Assembly: GCF_024397895.1 (NCBI RefSeq)
Contig: NZ_CP073346.1
Location: 62,001-126,000, forward strand
Origin: Pseudomonas benzenivorans
Lineage (GTDB): Bacteria > Pseudomonadota > Gammaproteobacteria > Pseudomonadales > Pseudomonadaceae
Reading direction: 5' to 3'
DNA: 64,000 bases
Shown: one piece after another, positions 10,311-18,770 of the stretch
Numbering within the stretch: the first letter of the stretch is position 1
How the letters are laid out: each line of letters begins with the position of its first letter
Notes under the pieces: generated by a model
Database searches by the model: none
Told to the model about the DNA's origin: nothing
What the model saw: only the letters and a program-made list of their open reading frames with translations
Made by a program: the position numbers and the translations under genes

Positions 10311-11438
10311 ATGATTCCTGCTGAAGAAGAGCTGCAGATCCGTGACATGGCCCGCCAGTTCGCCCAGGAGCGGCTGAGGCCCTTCGCTGCCGACTGGGAC
10401 CGTGAGCACCGTTTTCCCGCCGAGGCCATCGCCGAGATGGGCGAGCTGGGGTTCATGGGCATGCTGGTGCCGGAGCAGTGGGGCGGTGCGCAGACCGGCC
10501 ACCTGGCCTACGCCATGGCCCTGGAGGAAATCGCCGCCGGCGATGGCGCCTGCTCGACCATCATCAGCGTGCACAACTCGGTGGGCTGCATGCCGATCTT
10601 GAAATACGGCAGCGTGGACCAGAAGCAGCGCTTTCTCCAGCCGCTGGCCGAGGGCAAGATGCTCGGCGCCTTCGCCCTCACCGAGCCCCAGGCCGGCTCC
10701 GATGCCAGCTTCCTCAAGACCCGGGCGCGGCGCGACGGCGATCACTACGTGCTGAGCGGCAGCAAGCAGTTCATCACCTCCGGTAGCCATGCCGGCATGG
10801 TCATCGTCTTCGCCGTGACCGACTCGAGCGCCGGCAAGAAGGGCATCAGCGCCTTTATCGTGCCCACCGACAGCCCCGGCTATTCGGTGGTGCGGGTCGA
10901 GGAAAAGCTCGGTCAGCACGCCTCGGACACCTGCCAGATCCAGTTCGACGAGCTGCGCATTCCGGCCAGCCTGCGCCTGGGCGAGGAGGGCGAGGGCTAT
11001 CGCATCGCCCTCAGCAACCTCGAGGGCGGACGCATCGGCATCGCCGCCCAGGCCGTGGGCATGGCCCGCGCGGCCTTCGAGGCGGCGCGCGACTACGCCC
11101 ATGAGCGCGAGACCTTCGGCAAGCCGATCATCGAGCATCAGGCCGTGGCCTTCCGCCTGTCCGACATGGCCACCGAGATCGCCGTGGCGCGGCAGATGGT
11201 CCATCACGCCGCCAGCCTGCGCGAAGCGGGCCTGGCCTGTCTGACCGAGGCCTCCATGGCCAAGCTGTTCGCCTCGGAGATGGCCGAGCGGGTCTGTTCG
11301 GCGGCCATCCAGACCCTCGGTGGCTACGGCTACCTCAAGGACTTTCCGGTCGAGCGCATCTACCGCGACGTGCGCGTGTGCCAGATCTACGAGGGCACCA
11401 GCGACGTGCAACGCCTGGTCATCGCGCGCAGCCTCTGA
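10311..11438 (+). CDS. Short/branched-chain acyl-CoA dehydrogenase
   Basis: FAD-dependent alpha,beta-dehydrogenation of an acyl-CoA, with electrons going to ETF. The 375 residues start [20 protein letters not shown] and show [14 protein letters not shown] (FAD/substrate loop), [10 protein letters not shown], and at the C terminus [20 protein letters not shown] and [10 protein letters not shown]. The Glu in YEGTSD is the usual catalytic base of short-chain acyl-CoA dehydrogenases (family knowledge). GGGAGAAG precedes the start by about 5 bases and the gap to the thiolase is 14 bp. With the SDR and thiolase this makes 2-methylbutyryl-CoA the most likely substrate, but butyryl-CoA or similar cannot be excluded. 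Confidence 0.88.
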   Translation: MIPAEEELQIRDMARQFAQERLRPFAADWDREHRFPAEAIAEMGELGFMGMLVPEQWGGAQTGHLAYAMALEEIAAGDGACSTIISVHNSVGCMPILKYGSVDQKQRFLQPLAEGKMLGAFALTEPQAGSDASFLKTRARRDGDHYVLSGSKQFITSGSHAGMVIVFAVTDSSAGKKGISAFIVPTDSPGYSVVRVEEKLGQHASDTCQIQFDELRIPASLRLGEEGEGYRIALSNLEGGRIGIAAQAVGMARAAFEAARDYAHERETFGKPIIEHQAVAFRLSDMATEIAVARQMVHHAASLREAGLACLTEASMAKLFASEMAERVCSAAIQTLGGYGYLKDFPVERIYRDVRVCQIYEGTSDVQRLVIARSL

Positions 11439-11465
11439 GGCTTCGCTTAGGGCGCGCGCTGGCAT

Positions 11466-11537
11466 GGCGCACCCTACGATGAACCCGACTCACTCCGGTC
11501 CGGCGGTTCCTCCTGCTTGGCCGGAGTAGGGTGCGCC
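11466..11537. repeat. About 72-bp intergenic element, second copy of the GTAGGGTGCGC inverted-repeat family
   Basis: GGCGCACCCTAC at 11466-11477 is matched by GTAGGGTGCGCC at 11526-11537. The ends are the same as in the copy at 1558-1627, but the interiors differ and the orientation of the ends is swapped. It sits between the acyl-CoA dehydrogenase and the gluconate promoter and may act as a transcription boundary. Confidence 0.6.
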
Positions 11538-11572
11538 GTGCGCAGCTGGGCGATATCCGGTCGAAATTAAGG

Positions 11573-11603
11573 TTGTCGGACGATCGTGATAGCGCTAACA
11601 TTC
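11573..11603 (+). promoter_or_regulatory. Gluconate operon promoter with overlapping GntR-like operator
   Basis: TTGTCG (11573-11578), a 17-bp spacer and TAACAT (11596-11601) form a plausible sigma-70 promoter. The imperfect palindrome TGATAGCGCTAACA (11588-11601) covers the -10. TAGCGCT is the core I recall being reported for the P. aeruginosa GntR operator. Repression by the LacI-family regulator at 15339 is inferred. Confidence 0.6.
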
Positions 11604-11648
11604 GGCCAAACAAAATTACCGCCACGATGATGGCGTGTTGGAGATCCG

Positions 11649-12791
11649 ATGAATACTCGCCTTTCTGCTCATGGCGTCCTGCCGACTGACCGCACCCTGG
11701 TGGTGATGGGCGTCAGCGGCTCCGGCAAGAGCGATATCAGTCAGGCCGTCGCCACCGCACTCGGCTGGCGGCACATCGAGGCCGACCAGTTCCATCCCCA
11801 GGAGAACGTCGAGCGGATGCGCGCCGGCACGCCCCTCAGCGATGCCGACCGTGTGCACTGGCTGGACGCGCTGATCCGCGAGATGCAGGTCGCCCAGGCC
11901 GCCGGCGAGGGTTTCGTGCTGGCCTGTTCGGCGCTCAAGCTCAGCTATCGCGAGCGCCTGCGCGCTGCGGTACCGGGGCTGCGCTTCGCCCACCTGCATA
12001 TCGACCACGCCACCGCCCTGCAACGCGTCGGCGCGCGGCCCGGCCATTTCATGCCGACCTCGCTGGTCGACAGCCAGTTCGCCACCCTGGAAGCGCCGAC
12101 CGGTGAGCTTGGCACCTTGACGGTGGATGGCAGCCAGAGCCGTGCCGCGGTGATCGAGCAGGTCTGTAACTGGGTGCGCAGCAACGCCGCGGAGGTCGAG
12201 ATGGCCGAGCGGGTGGATCTTTCCGCTACTGAATTTGATAGCGCTACCAGCGACAGCGGGGCCCATCTCACCGGTGAGCCGATCTACGCCGGCGGCCTGG
12301 CACGGCTGTTCGACCGCCTGACCGACGGGCTGATGGCGCTGTTGATGGGCTTCATGGTGCTGGTGGTGTTCGGCAACGTGGTGCTGCGCTATGTGTTCGA
12401 CTCGGGCTGGTCCGGCGCCGAGGAGCTGTCGCGCCTGGCCTTCGTCTGGCTGGTGTTCGTCGGTGTGGCCTCGAGCATGCGCCGGGGCGAGCTGATGAGC
12501 TTTTCCCTGATTCGCGACCGCTTCCCGCGGGTCGCACGACTGCTGATCGACTCGGCCAGCTGGCTGCTGGTGGCCGCGGCCAGTGGTCTGGCGACCTGGG
12601 GCGCCTGGCAGCAGCTGCAGTTCGGCTGGCGCATCTCCAGCCCGGTTGTCGGTTATCCCCTGGCGCTGGCGATGCTGCCGGTGCTGGCCTGCATGGCGGT
12701 ACTGGGGCTGCTGGCCCTGGCGCAGCTGGTCAACGTCTGGCGTCGCCCCCAGCCCCTGCCCAGTGCGCTGGCCAATGTCACGGTCGATTGA
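11649..12791 (+). CDS. Fusion of gluconokinase (GntK) and TRAP transporter small permease (DctQ)
   Basis: One open frame of 380 residues carries two proteins that are normally separate. Residues 15-178 are a GntK-type gluconokinase: Walker A GVSGSGKS at 21-28, WRHIEADQFHPQENVERM, LACSALKLSYRERLR, and GHFMPTSLVDSQFATLE, all standard for gluconate 6-kinases. Residues about 215-368 are a DctQ-type four-helix membrane subunit (LMALLMGFMVLVVFGNVVLRYVF, GAEELSRLAFVWLVF, two further helices). The linker (about 180-214) is polar and low in conserved features. It holds an in-frame ATG at 12201 (Met185) with GGAGG just upstream, so a free DctQ could also be made. DctM and DctP follow. The kinase would lie in the cytoplasm, tethered to the uptake system. 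No stop or frameshift is visible. Confidence 0.88.
   Translation: MNTRLSAHGVLPTDRTLVVMGVSGSGKSDISQAVATALGWRHIEADQFHPQENVERMRAGTPLSDADRVHWLDALIREMQVAQAAGEGFVLACSALKLSYRERLRAAVPGLRFAHLHIDHATALQRVGARPGHFMPTSLVDSQFATLEAPTGELGTLTVDGSQSRAAVIEQVCNWVRSNAAEVEMAERVDLSATEFDSATSDSGAHLTGEPIYAGGLARLFDRLTDGLMALLMGFMVLVVFGNVVLRYVFDSGWSGAEELSRLAFVWLVFVGVASSMRRGELMSFSLIRDRFPRVARLLIDSASWLLVAAASGLATWGAWQQLQFGWRISSPVVGYPLALAMLPVLACMAVLGLLALAQLVNVWRRPQPLPSALANVTVD
12236..12249 (+). promoter_or_regulatory. Second GntR-like operator inside the fusion linker
   Basis: TGATAGCGCTACCA matches the promoter operator TGATAGCGCTAACA at 13 of 14 positions. It lies in the codons linking the kinase to DctQ. It may be a remnant of a former gntK-dctQ intergenic region or an auxiliary site for repressor looping. 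Confidence 0.5.
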
Positions 12792-12854
12792 ATCGACCGT
12801 GCAGCGCGAACTTTCCAATAACAACAGCGGGCACTGCCCACCGAGGACCCACCG

Positions 12855-14132
12855 ATGACCGTCGCGGTTTTCCTTTCATCCCTGCTGGGCTTCATGGCCT
12901 TCGGCATGCCGATCGCCTTCGCCCTGATCCTCACCGGCGCGGCGCTGATGTGGTACCTGGAGTTCTGGGACGTGCAGCTGCTGGCGCAGAACCTGCTGGC
13001 CGGCGCCGACAGCTTCCCATTGCTGGCCGTGCCCTTCTTCATCCTCGCCGGCGAGCTGATGAACGCCGGCGGCATCTCCAAGCGCATCATCGCCATGGCC
13101 CAGGCCTATGTCGGTCACAAGCGCGGCGGTCTGGGCTTCGTCGCCATCGCCGCGGCGGTGCTGCTGGCCAGCATGTCCGGTTCGGCCCTGGCCGACACCG
13201 CGGCGCTGGCGACCCTGCTGCTGCCGATGATGCGCCAGCGCGGCTATCCGCTGCACGCCTCGGCAGGCCTGGTGGCGGCCGGTGGCATCATCGCGCCGAT
13301 CATTCCGCCGTCGATGCCCTTCGTCATCTATGGCGTGGTGACCAATACCTCGATCAGCCAGTTGTTCATGGCCGGTCTGGTGCCCGGGCTGATCATGGGC
13401 GGCGGCTTGATCCTGGCCTGGAGCCTGATCGCCCGCGGCTTCACCGAACCGACCCCGCCCAAGGCGAGCAAGGCCGAGCGCCGCGCGACGCTGGTCGATG
13501 GCGCCTCGGCGCTGATGCTGCCGGTGATCATCGTCGGCGGCCTGCGCTTCGGCATCTTCACCCCGACCGAGGCGGCCGTGGTCGCGGCGGTCTACGCCCT
13601 GGGCGTGTCGACCCTGCTGTACCGCGAGCTGAACTGGAACGCCCTGGTAGAGGCGATGACCCGTGCCAGCCGCACCACCGCCTCGGTGATGTTCCTCTGC
13701 GCCGCGGCTACGGTGTCGGCCTACATGGTCACCCTGGCACAACTGCCGGACGAGATCGCCGCCATGCTCGGCCCCCTGGCCGACCATCCGCGACTGCTGG
13801 TGGCGGCGATCATGCTGCTGATGATCGCGGTGGGCATGGTCCTGGACCTGACGCCGACCATCCTCATCCTGGCCCCGGTGCTGGCGCCGATCGCGGTCAA
13901 GGCCGGCGTCGATCCGGTGTACTTCGGTGTGATGTTCGTATTGATCGGCTCCATCGGCCTGATCACCCCACCGGTGGGCACCGTGCTCAACGTGGTCGGC
14001 GGCATCGGCCGGCTGCGCATGGATGTGCTGGTGCGCGGCGTGATGCCGTTCTTCCTGATCTACCTGGCGATAGTCGTGCTGCTGATCGCCGTGCCGGAAA
14101 TCGTCACGGTGCCGCTGGCATGGCTGCGCTGA
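12855..14132 (+). CDS. dctM: TRAP transporter large permease DctM
   Basis: Membrane subunit that performs ion-coupled uptake in a tripartite ATP-independent periplasmic (TRAP) transporter. The 425 residues are almost entirely hydrophobic helices, with DctM landmarks such as LAVPFFILAGELMNAGG, MSGSALADTAALATLLLP, GGIIAPIIPPSMPFVIYGV and GLITPPVGTVLNVVGGIG. The length is normal. The gene lies 63 bp after the GntK-DctQ fusion, with GAGG before the ATG, and is followed by the binding-protein gene. Gluconate or a related sugar acid is the likely substrate because of the fused gluconokinase and the downstream regulator. Confidence 0.93.
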   Translation: MTVAVFLSSLLGFMAFGMPIAFALILTGAALMWYLEFWDVQLLAQNLLAGADSFPLLAVPFFILAGELMNAGGISKRIIAMAQAYVGHKRGGLGFVAIAAAVLLASMSGSALADTAALATLLLPMMRQRGYPLHASAGLVAAGGIIAPIIPPSMPFVIYGVVTNTSISQLFMAGLVPGLIMGGGLILAWSLIARGFTEPTPPKASKAERRATLVDGASALMLPVIIVGGLRFGIFTPTEAAVVAAVYALGVSTLLYRELNWNALVEAMTRASRTTASVMFLCAAATVSAYMVTLAQLPDEIAAMLGPLADHPRLLVAAIMLLMIAVGMVLDLTPTILILAPVLAPIAVKAGVDPVYFGVMFVLIGSIGLITPPVGTVLNVVGGIGRLRMDVLVRGVMPFFLIYLAIVVLLIAVPEIVTVPLAWLR

Positions 14133-14206
14133 GTCACATTCCGCAACCCACCCGGGGCCTGCGGCCCCAACCCGTACTCATCCACAACAACAAAGGTACC
14201 AGCCCC

Positions 14207-15220
14207 ATGAGACGCTTCCTGATCGCCGGCCTCGCCGCCGCCACCCTGCTCAGCCCCCTGGCCACGCTCACCGCCCAGGCCGATGAAATCCGCTCGCGAA
14301 TGATCCGTTTCGGTTACGGCCTCAACGAGGACAGCAACCAGGGCCGCGCCGCCAAGCTGTTTGCCGAGGAAGTGGCCAAGGCCTCCGACGGCAAGCTGAA
14401 GATCCGCACCTTCGGTTCCGCCAGCCTGGGCGCCGACAACCAGATGCAGAATGCCCTGATCGGTGGCGCCCAGGAAATGATGGTCGGTTCGACCGCCACC
14501 CTGGTGGGCATCAGCAAGGAAATGGCGGTGTGGGACACGCCGTTCCTGTTCAGCAGCGAGCAGCAGGCCGACGCCGTGCTCGATGGCCCGGTCGGTCGTC
14601 AGGTGATGGACAAGCTGGAAGAGCAGGGTCTGGTCGGTCTGGTGTACTGGGAGAACGGCTTTCGCAACATGACCAACAACGTGCGGCCGATCGCCAAGAT
14701 CGAGGACTTCTCCGGCATCAAGCTGCGGGTCATGCCCAACCCGGTCTACCTCGAGACCTTCAAGCTGATGGGCGCCAACGCCGTGCCGCTGCCGTTCTCC
14801 GAGCTGTTCACCGCGCTCGAGACCAAGGCGGTGGATGGCCAGGAGAACCCCTTCAACACCATCCTCTCGTCGAAGTTCTATGAGGTGCAGAAGTACCTGA
14901 CCGTGACCAATCACGTGTACAGCCCGTGGATCGTCACCGCTTCCAAGCGCTGGTGGGACGGCCTGTCGCAGAGCGAGCAGGCGATCATCCTGCAGGCGGC
15001 GATCAAGGCCCGTGACTTCGAGCGCCAGGACACCCGCGCCGAAGCGGCCAAGGCCCTGGCCCAGCTCAAGGTCAATGGCATGCAGGTCAACGAAATCAGC
15101 GCCGAGCAGATCCAGCAGATGCGCGAAATCGCCAAGCCGGCGATTCAGCAGGTGGTCGACACCGTGGGTCAGGAGCTGTTCGATCAGGTCCAGGCCGAGG
15201 CCGCCAAGGCCGCGAACTGA
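14207..15220 (+). CDS. dctP: TRAP transporter periplasmic solute-binding protein DctP
   Basis: Periplasmic receptor that delivers substrate to DctQM. The 337 residues start with a Sec signal peptide (MRRFLIAGLAAATLLSPLATLTAQA, predicted cleavage near residue 25) and then a DctP fold. Recognisable blocks are IRFGYGLNEDSNQGRAAKLF, FGSASLGADNQMQNALIGG, and the region around GIKLRVMPNPVYLETFKLMGA, whose Arg usually clamps the ligand carboxylate. Next comes TALETKAVDGQENPFNTI. AAAGGT lies 9 bases before the ATG. It is the last transport gene of the gluconate-type locus. Ligand specificity is inferred from neighbours only. Confidence 0.92.
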   Translation: MRRFLIAGLAAATLLSPLATLTAQADEIRSRMIRFGYGLNEDSNQGRAAKLFAEEVAKASDGKLKIRTFGSASLGADNQMQNALIGGAQEMMVGSTATLVGISKEMAVWDTPFLFSSEQQADAVLDGPVGRQVMDKLEEQGLVGLVYWENGFRNMTNNVRPIAKIEDFSGIKLRVMPNPVYLETFKLMGANAVPLPFSELFTALETKAVDGQENPFNTILSSKFYEVQKYLTVTNHVYSPWIVTASKRWWDGLSQSEQAIILQAAIKARDFERQDTRAEAAKALAQLKVNGMQVNEISAEQIQQMREIAKPAIQQVVDTVGQELFDQVQAEAAKAAN

Positions 15221-15229
15221 TGGGTTTTC

Positions 15230-15293
15230 GCGGGGTACGCCAGATGAATCGGTCGTTGCATGGCGCCGGCACAGGGCGGCGTACCCCGCACTT
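15230..15293 (+). terminator. 12-bp inverted repeat after dctP, possible terminator
   Basis: GCGGGGTACGCC (15230-15241) and GGCGTACCCCGC (15278-15289) are perfectly complementary and are followed by ACTTTTC. The 36-base loop is long for a simple terminator. It could attenuate transcription between dctP and the regulator gene. Confidence 0.45.
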
Positions 15294-15338
15294 TTCTTCA
15301 GCTGGTAGAATCGCCGGCTTCTTGTCCGGGGACCTTTC

Positions 15339-16358
15339 ATGAGCCAGCGTCGACGTCGCACCGCCGAACGCGTCACCCTGTCCGATGTGGCCAAGGCCGC
15401 CGGCTGCTCGCTGATGTCCGCCTCAAGGGCGCTGTCGCAGCCGGATATGGTCTCCGACGCCCTGCGCGAGCAGGTGGTGCGGGCGGTCAAGGAGCTCGGT
15501 TACGTGCCCCATTCGGCGGCACGGGCGTTGGCCAGTTCGCGTTCGAACCTGGTCGCGGTGATCATTCCCTCGCTGTCCAACTCGGTGTTCGTCGACACCG
15601 CCGAGGCGATCCAGCGGGTGCTGATGCCGGCCGGTTTCGAAATGATGCTCGGCGTCAGCCACTACCGCGCGGCAGAGGACGAGCGCCTGCTGCGCGCCTA
15701 CCTGGCGCACCAGCCGGCCGGACTGCTGCTCACCGGTTTCGAGCGCAGCGATGCGGCGCGGGAGATTCTCGGGGGGTACCGCGGGCCGATCGTCAGCATG
15801 ATGGAGTTGAGCGACGCCGAGGATGACTACTGCGTCGGTTTCTCCCAGCAGGAAGCGGGGGCCGCCATGACCCGCGCGCTGATCGAGCGGGGCTACCGGC
15901 AGATTGCCTTCGCCGCCGCCCAGCTCGACCCGCGTACCCTGCAGCGCGCCGAAGGCTACCGCCAGGCGATGCGCGAAGCCGGGCGCCATGACCCATCCCT
16001 GGAACTGCTGACCCCGGAGCTGTCGTCCATCGGTCTGGGCGCCAACCTGCTCGATCGCCTGCTGCAGCAGCAGCCGCAGATCGATGCGGTGTTCTTCAAC
16101 AACGACGACCTGGCCATGGGCGCACTGTTTCGCGCCCGCCAGCTGGATCTGGCGGTGCCCCAGCGGCTGGCCATCGCCGGCTTCAACGACCTGCCGGCCG
16201 CAGCCTGGGTGCACCCGGCGTTGACCACGGTGCGCACCACCCGCGGCAGGGTCGGCGAACTGGCGGCGCAGATGCTGATGAGCCTGATGCGCGGCCAGCA
16301 GCCGCAGAGCCGGCGTATCGACGTCGGCTTCGAGGTGGTGCTGCGCGACAGCGCCTGA
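15339..16358 (+). CDS. gntR: LacI-family transcriptional regulator, GntR-like (gluconate repressor)
   Basis: Probable repressor of the gluconate genes. The 339 residues have a LacI helix-turn-helix at about 13-38 (VTLSDVAKAAGCSLMSASRALSQ), the hinge helix VPHSAARALASSRS, and a periplasmic-binding-protein-like effector domain (LVAVIIPSLSNSVF to the C-terminal TTRGRVGELAAQMLM). Its position right after the gluconokinase/TRAP genes matches the gntR-gntK linkage in pseudomonads. The TAGCGCTA sites at 11590 and 12239 are the likely targets. It is separated from dctP by 118 bp and ends at a strong terminator. The effector (gluconate or 6-phosphogluconate) is inferred. Confidence 0.82.
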   Translation: MSQRRRRTAERVTLSDVAKAAGCSLMSASRALSQPDMVSDALREQVVRAVKELGYVPHSAARALASSRSNLVAVIIPSLSNSVFVDTAEAIQRVLMPAGFEMMLGVSHYRAAEDERLLRAYLAHQPAGLLLTGFERSDAAREILGGYRGPIVSMMELSDAEDDYCVGFSQQEAGAAMTRALIERGYRQIAFAAAQLDPRTLQRAEGYRQAMREAGRHDPSLELLTPELSSIGLGANLLDRLLQQQPQIDAVFFNNDDLAMGALFRARQLDLAVPQRLAIAGFNDLPAAAWVHPALTTVRTTRGRVGELAAQMLMSLMRGQQPQSRRIDVGFEVVLRDSA

Positions 16359-16374
16359 GTTCCAGCCGTTAGGT

Positions 16375-16404
16375 AAAAGCCCCGCTGATGCGGGGCTTTT
16401 GCTT
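16375..16404. terminator. Bidirectional intrinsic terminator between the LacI and LysR genes
   Basis: AAAAGCCCCGC (16375-16385), loop TGAT, GCGGGGCTTTT (16390-16400). T runs flank it on both strands, so it can end both the plus-strand LacI gene and the converging minus-strand LysR gene. Confidence 0.88.
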
Positions 16405-16420
16405 TTCGACGCTTGCCGGT

Positions 16421-17353
16421 TCAGGCCTCGACCTTCGGCTGCTGCCTCTCCTGGGTCGCCACCTGCTGGCAGATCTCGATGATCTGTTCGCGCATCCAGC
16501 GGTTGGCGGGGTCCTGGTCGGTGCTTTCATGCCAGTACAGGTGGGTTTCCAGGGTCGGCACGTCGTTCACCGGCAACTCGACGAAATGCAGCGCGTTGCG
16601 CCGGGCGAAGCGCTCCGGCACGGTCATCACCATGTCGGTGCTCTGCATCACGTTGGTGGCCATCAGGTAGTGCTGCGAGCGCAGGGCGATCTTGCGCTGC
16701 AGGCCGATCTTGCCGAGGGCCAGGTCGACGTGGCCGAGGCCGCTGCGGCGGCTGGAGATGTGGATGTGGGTCAGGGCCAGGTATTCGTCCTGGCTGATCC
16801 TATCCTTGGCCAGCGGATGACCCTGGCGCATGGCGCAGACATAGCGATCTTCCAACAACTTGACGTGTCGCACCTGCGGGTCGGTGTTGAGCGGCGCATC
16901 CACGGCGAAATCCAGGCGCCCGGCCGCCAGTTCCTTGGTGGTCTCGCGGCGCCGCGCCAGCATGCTCTCGATCACCAACTGCGGCGCCAGGCGCCGCAGG
17001 CGCTGGAACAGCGGCGGAAGGACTATCGCCTCGGAAAGGTCGGTCATGCTGATGCGGTAGGTCTTGCCCGCCTGGGACGGGTTGAAGGTGCGGCTTTCCT
17101 GCACCGAGATGCGCAACTGCTGCAACGCACTGCGCACCGGGCCGATGATGTTCTGCGCCATCGGCGTTGGCACCATGCCCTGGGCGGTGCGCACGAACAG
17201 CGGGTCGTTGAAGGTCTCGCGCAGGCGGGCCAGGGCATTGGACACCGCGGGCTGGGTGATGCCGACGATCTGCCCGGCGCGGGTCAGATTGGCCTCGGTG
17301 TAGATGGCATCGAAGACGACGAACAGGTTGAGGTCGACCTTGTTGAGATTCAT
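16421..17353 (-). CDS. LysR-family transcriptional regulator
   Basis: DNA-binding regulator of 310 residues. The winged helix-turn-helix spans residues 5-64 (LNLFVVFDAIYTEANLTRAGQIVGITQPAVSNALARLRE). The effector-binding domain follows from about residue 90. The ATG at 17353 (MNLNKVDLN) is preferred because it begins at the conserved LysR N terminus; an in-frame ATG at 17392 has no ribosome-binding site. It is divergent from the acyl-CoA dehydrogenase at 17511 across a 157-bp gap, the classic arrangement for a LysR regulator and its target. The inducer is unknown and no clear T-N11-A box was singled out. Confidence 0.88.
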   Translation of the reverse strand: MNLNKVDLNLFVVFDAIYTEANLTRAGQIVGITQPAVSNALARLRETFNDPLFVRTAQGMVPTPMAQNIIGPVRSALQQLRISVQESRTFNPSQAGKTYRISMTDLSEAIVLPPLFQRLRRLAPQLVIESMLARRRETTKELAAGRLDFAVDAPLNTDPQVRHVKLLEDRYVCAMRQGHPLAKDRISQDEYLALTHIHISSRRSGLGHVDLALGKIGLQRKIALRSQHYLMATNVMQSTDMVMTVPERFARRNALHFVELPVNDVPTLETHLYWHESTDQDPANRWMREQIIEICQQVATQERQQPKVEA

Positions 17354-17510
17354 TCCTTGCGAGCTCCGAGGGGGTCCGTAGCGGTCGATCATATATCGGT
17401 GATGAATGTTTATACACGACGAAAATAGGTTAGATAAATCCGAAACCCTGCTCTAGCATCCCTTTCAACGTATCAAGCCTGTCCAAAACTCCGTCAGAAG
17501 GTAGCTCCCC

Positions 17511-18740
17511 ATGGATTTCGCCTACTCCCCCAAGGTCCAGGATCTGCGTGAACGTGTCAGCGCGTTCATGGAGGATCATGTCTACCCGGCCGAGGCCGTG
17601 TTCGAGCAGCAGGTGGCAGAAGGCGACCGCTGGCAGCCAACCGCGATCATGGAAGAGCTCAAGACCAAGGCGAAGGCGGCGGGATTGTGGAACCTGTTCC
17701 TGCCGGACTCCGAGCTGGGCGCCGGGCTGAGCAACACCGAGTACGCGCCGCTGGCCGAGATCATGGGCAGCTCGTTGATCGGCGCCGAGCCGTTCAACTG
17801 CGCCGCGCCGGACACCGGCAACATGGAGGTGCTGGTGCGCTATGGCAACGAGGCGCAGAAGCAGCAGTGGCTGCAGCCGCTGCTCAGTGGCGAGATCCGC
17901 TCGGCCTTCGCCATGACCGAGCCGGGCGTGGCCTCTTCGGATGCCACCAACATGGAAGCCAGCGCCGTGCGCGAGGGCGATGAATGGTTGATCAACGGCC
18001 GCAAGTGGTGGACTTCCGGCGCCTGCGATCCGCGCTGCAAGGTGATGATCTTCATGGGCTTGACCAACCCGGAGGCGCCGCGCCACCAGCAGCACTCGAT
18101 GATCCTGGTGCCGATGGATGCCCCCGGGGTCAAGGTGCTGCGCCCGCTGCCGGTGTTCGGTTACGACGACGCCCCCCATGGCCACGCCGAGGTGCTGTTC
18201 GACAACGTGCGGGTGCCTTACGACAACGTGTTGCTCGGCGAGGGACGTGGCTTCGAGATTGCCCAGGGCCGCCTGGGCCCAGGGCGCATCCACCACTGCA
18301 TGCGCTCGATCGGCATGGCCGAGCGCGCCCTCAAGCTGATGTGCGAGCGCGCCACCAGCCGCACCGCGTTCGGCAAACCCCTGGCCCGCCTGGGCGGCAA
18401 CATCGACCTGATCGCCGACTCGCGCATGGAAATCAACATGGCGCGCCTGTTGACCCTCAACGCCGCCTACATGATGGACACCGTGGGCAACAAGATCGCC
18501 GCCAGCGAGATCGCCCAGATCAAGGTGGTGGCGCCGAACGTGGCGCTCAAGGTGATCGACCGGGCCATCCAGATGCACGGCGGCGCCGGGGTGTCCAACG
18601 ACTTCCCGCTGGCCTACTGGTACGCCATGCAGCGCACCCTGCGCCTGGCCGATGGCCCGGACGAGGTGCACCGCGCGGCGATCGGCAAGTTCGAGATCGG
18701 CAAGTACATGCCCCGCGAGGCGATGAAAGCCAGTCGCTGA
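17511..18740 (+). CDS. Acyl-CoA dehydrogenase (ACAD10/11-like)
   Basis: Flavoprotein of 409 residues, [20 protein letters not shown] onward. The family blocks are [39 protein letters not shown], the central region around [21 protein letters not shown], and [23 protein letters not shown] with [15 protein letters not shown]. The last elements resemble the ACAD10/11 group rather than the short-chain enzymes earlier in the window (family knowledge). AGAAGGT precedes the ATG. Standing alone opposite a LysR gene, it is probably induced by an acyl-CoA or its precursor. The physiological substrate cannot be read from the sequence. Confidence 0.88.
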   Translation: MDFAYSPKVQDLRERVSAFMEDHVYPAEAVFEQQVAEGDRWQPTAIMEELKTKAKAAGLWNLFLPDSELGAGLSNTEYAPLAEIMGSSLIGAEPFNCAAPDTGNMEVLVRYGNEAQKQQWLQPLLSGEIRSAFAMTEPGVASSDATNMEASAVREGDEWLINGRKWWTSGACDPRCKVMIFMGLTNPEAPRHQQHSMILVPMDAPGVKVLRPLPVFGYDDAPHGHAEVLFDNVRVPYDNVLLGEGRGFEIAQGRLGPGRIHHCMRSIGMAERALKLMCERATSRTAFGKPLARLGGNIDLIADSRMEINMARLLTLNAAYMMDTVGNKIAASEIAQIKVVAPNVALKVIDRAIQMHGGAGVSNDFPLAYWYAMQRTLRLADGPDEVHRAAIGKFEIGKYMPREAMKASR

Positions 18741-18770
18741 ACGGGCTGCCGGAATGGCGATACGCCAGGT

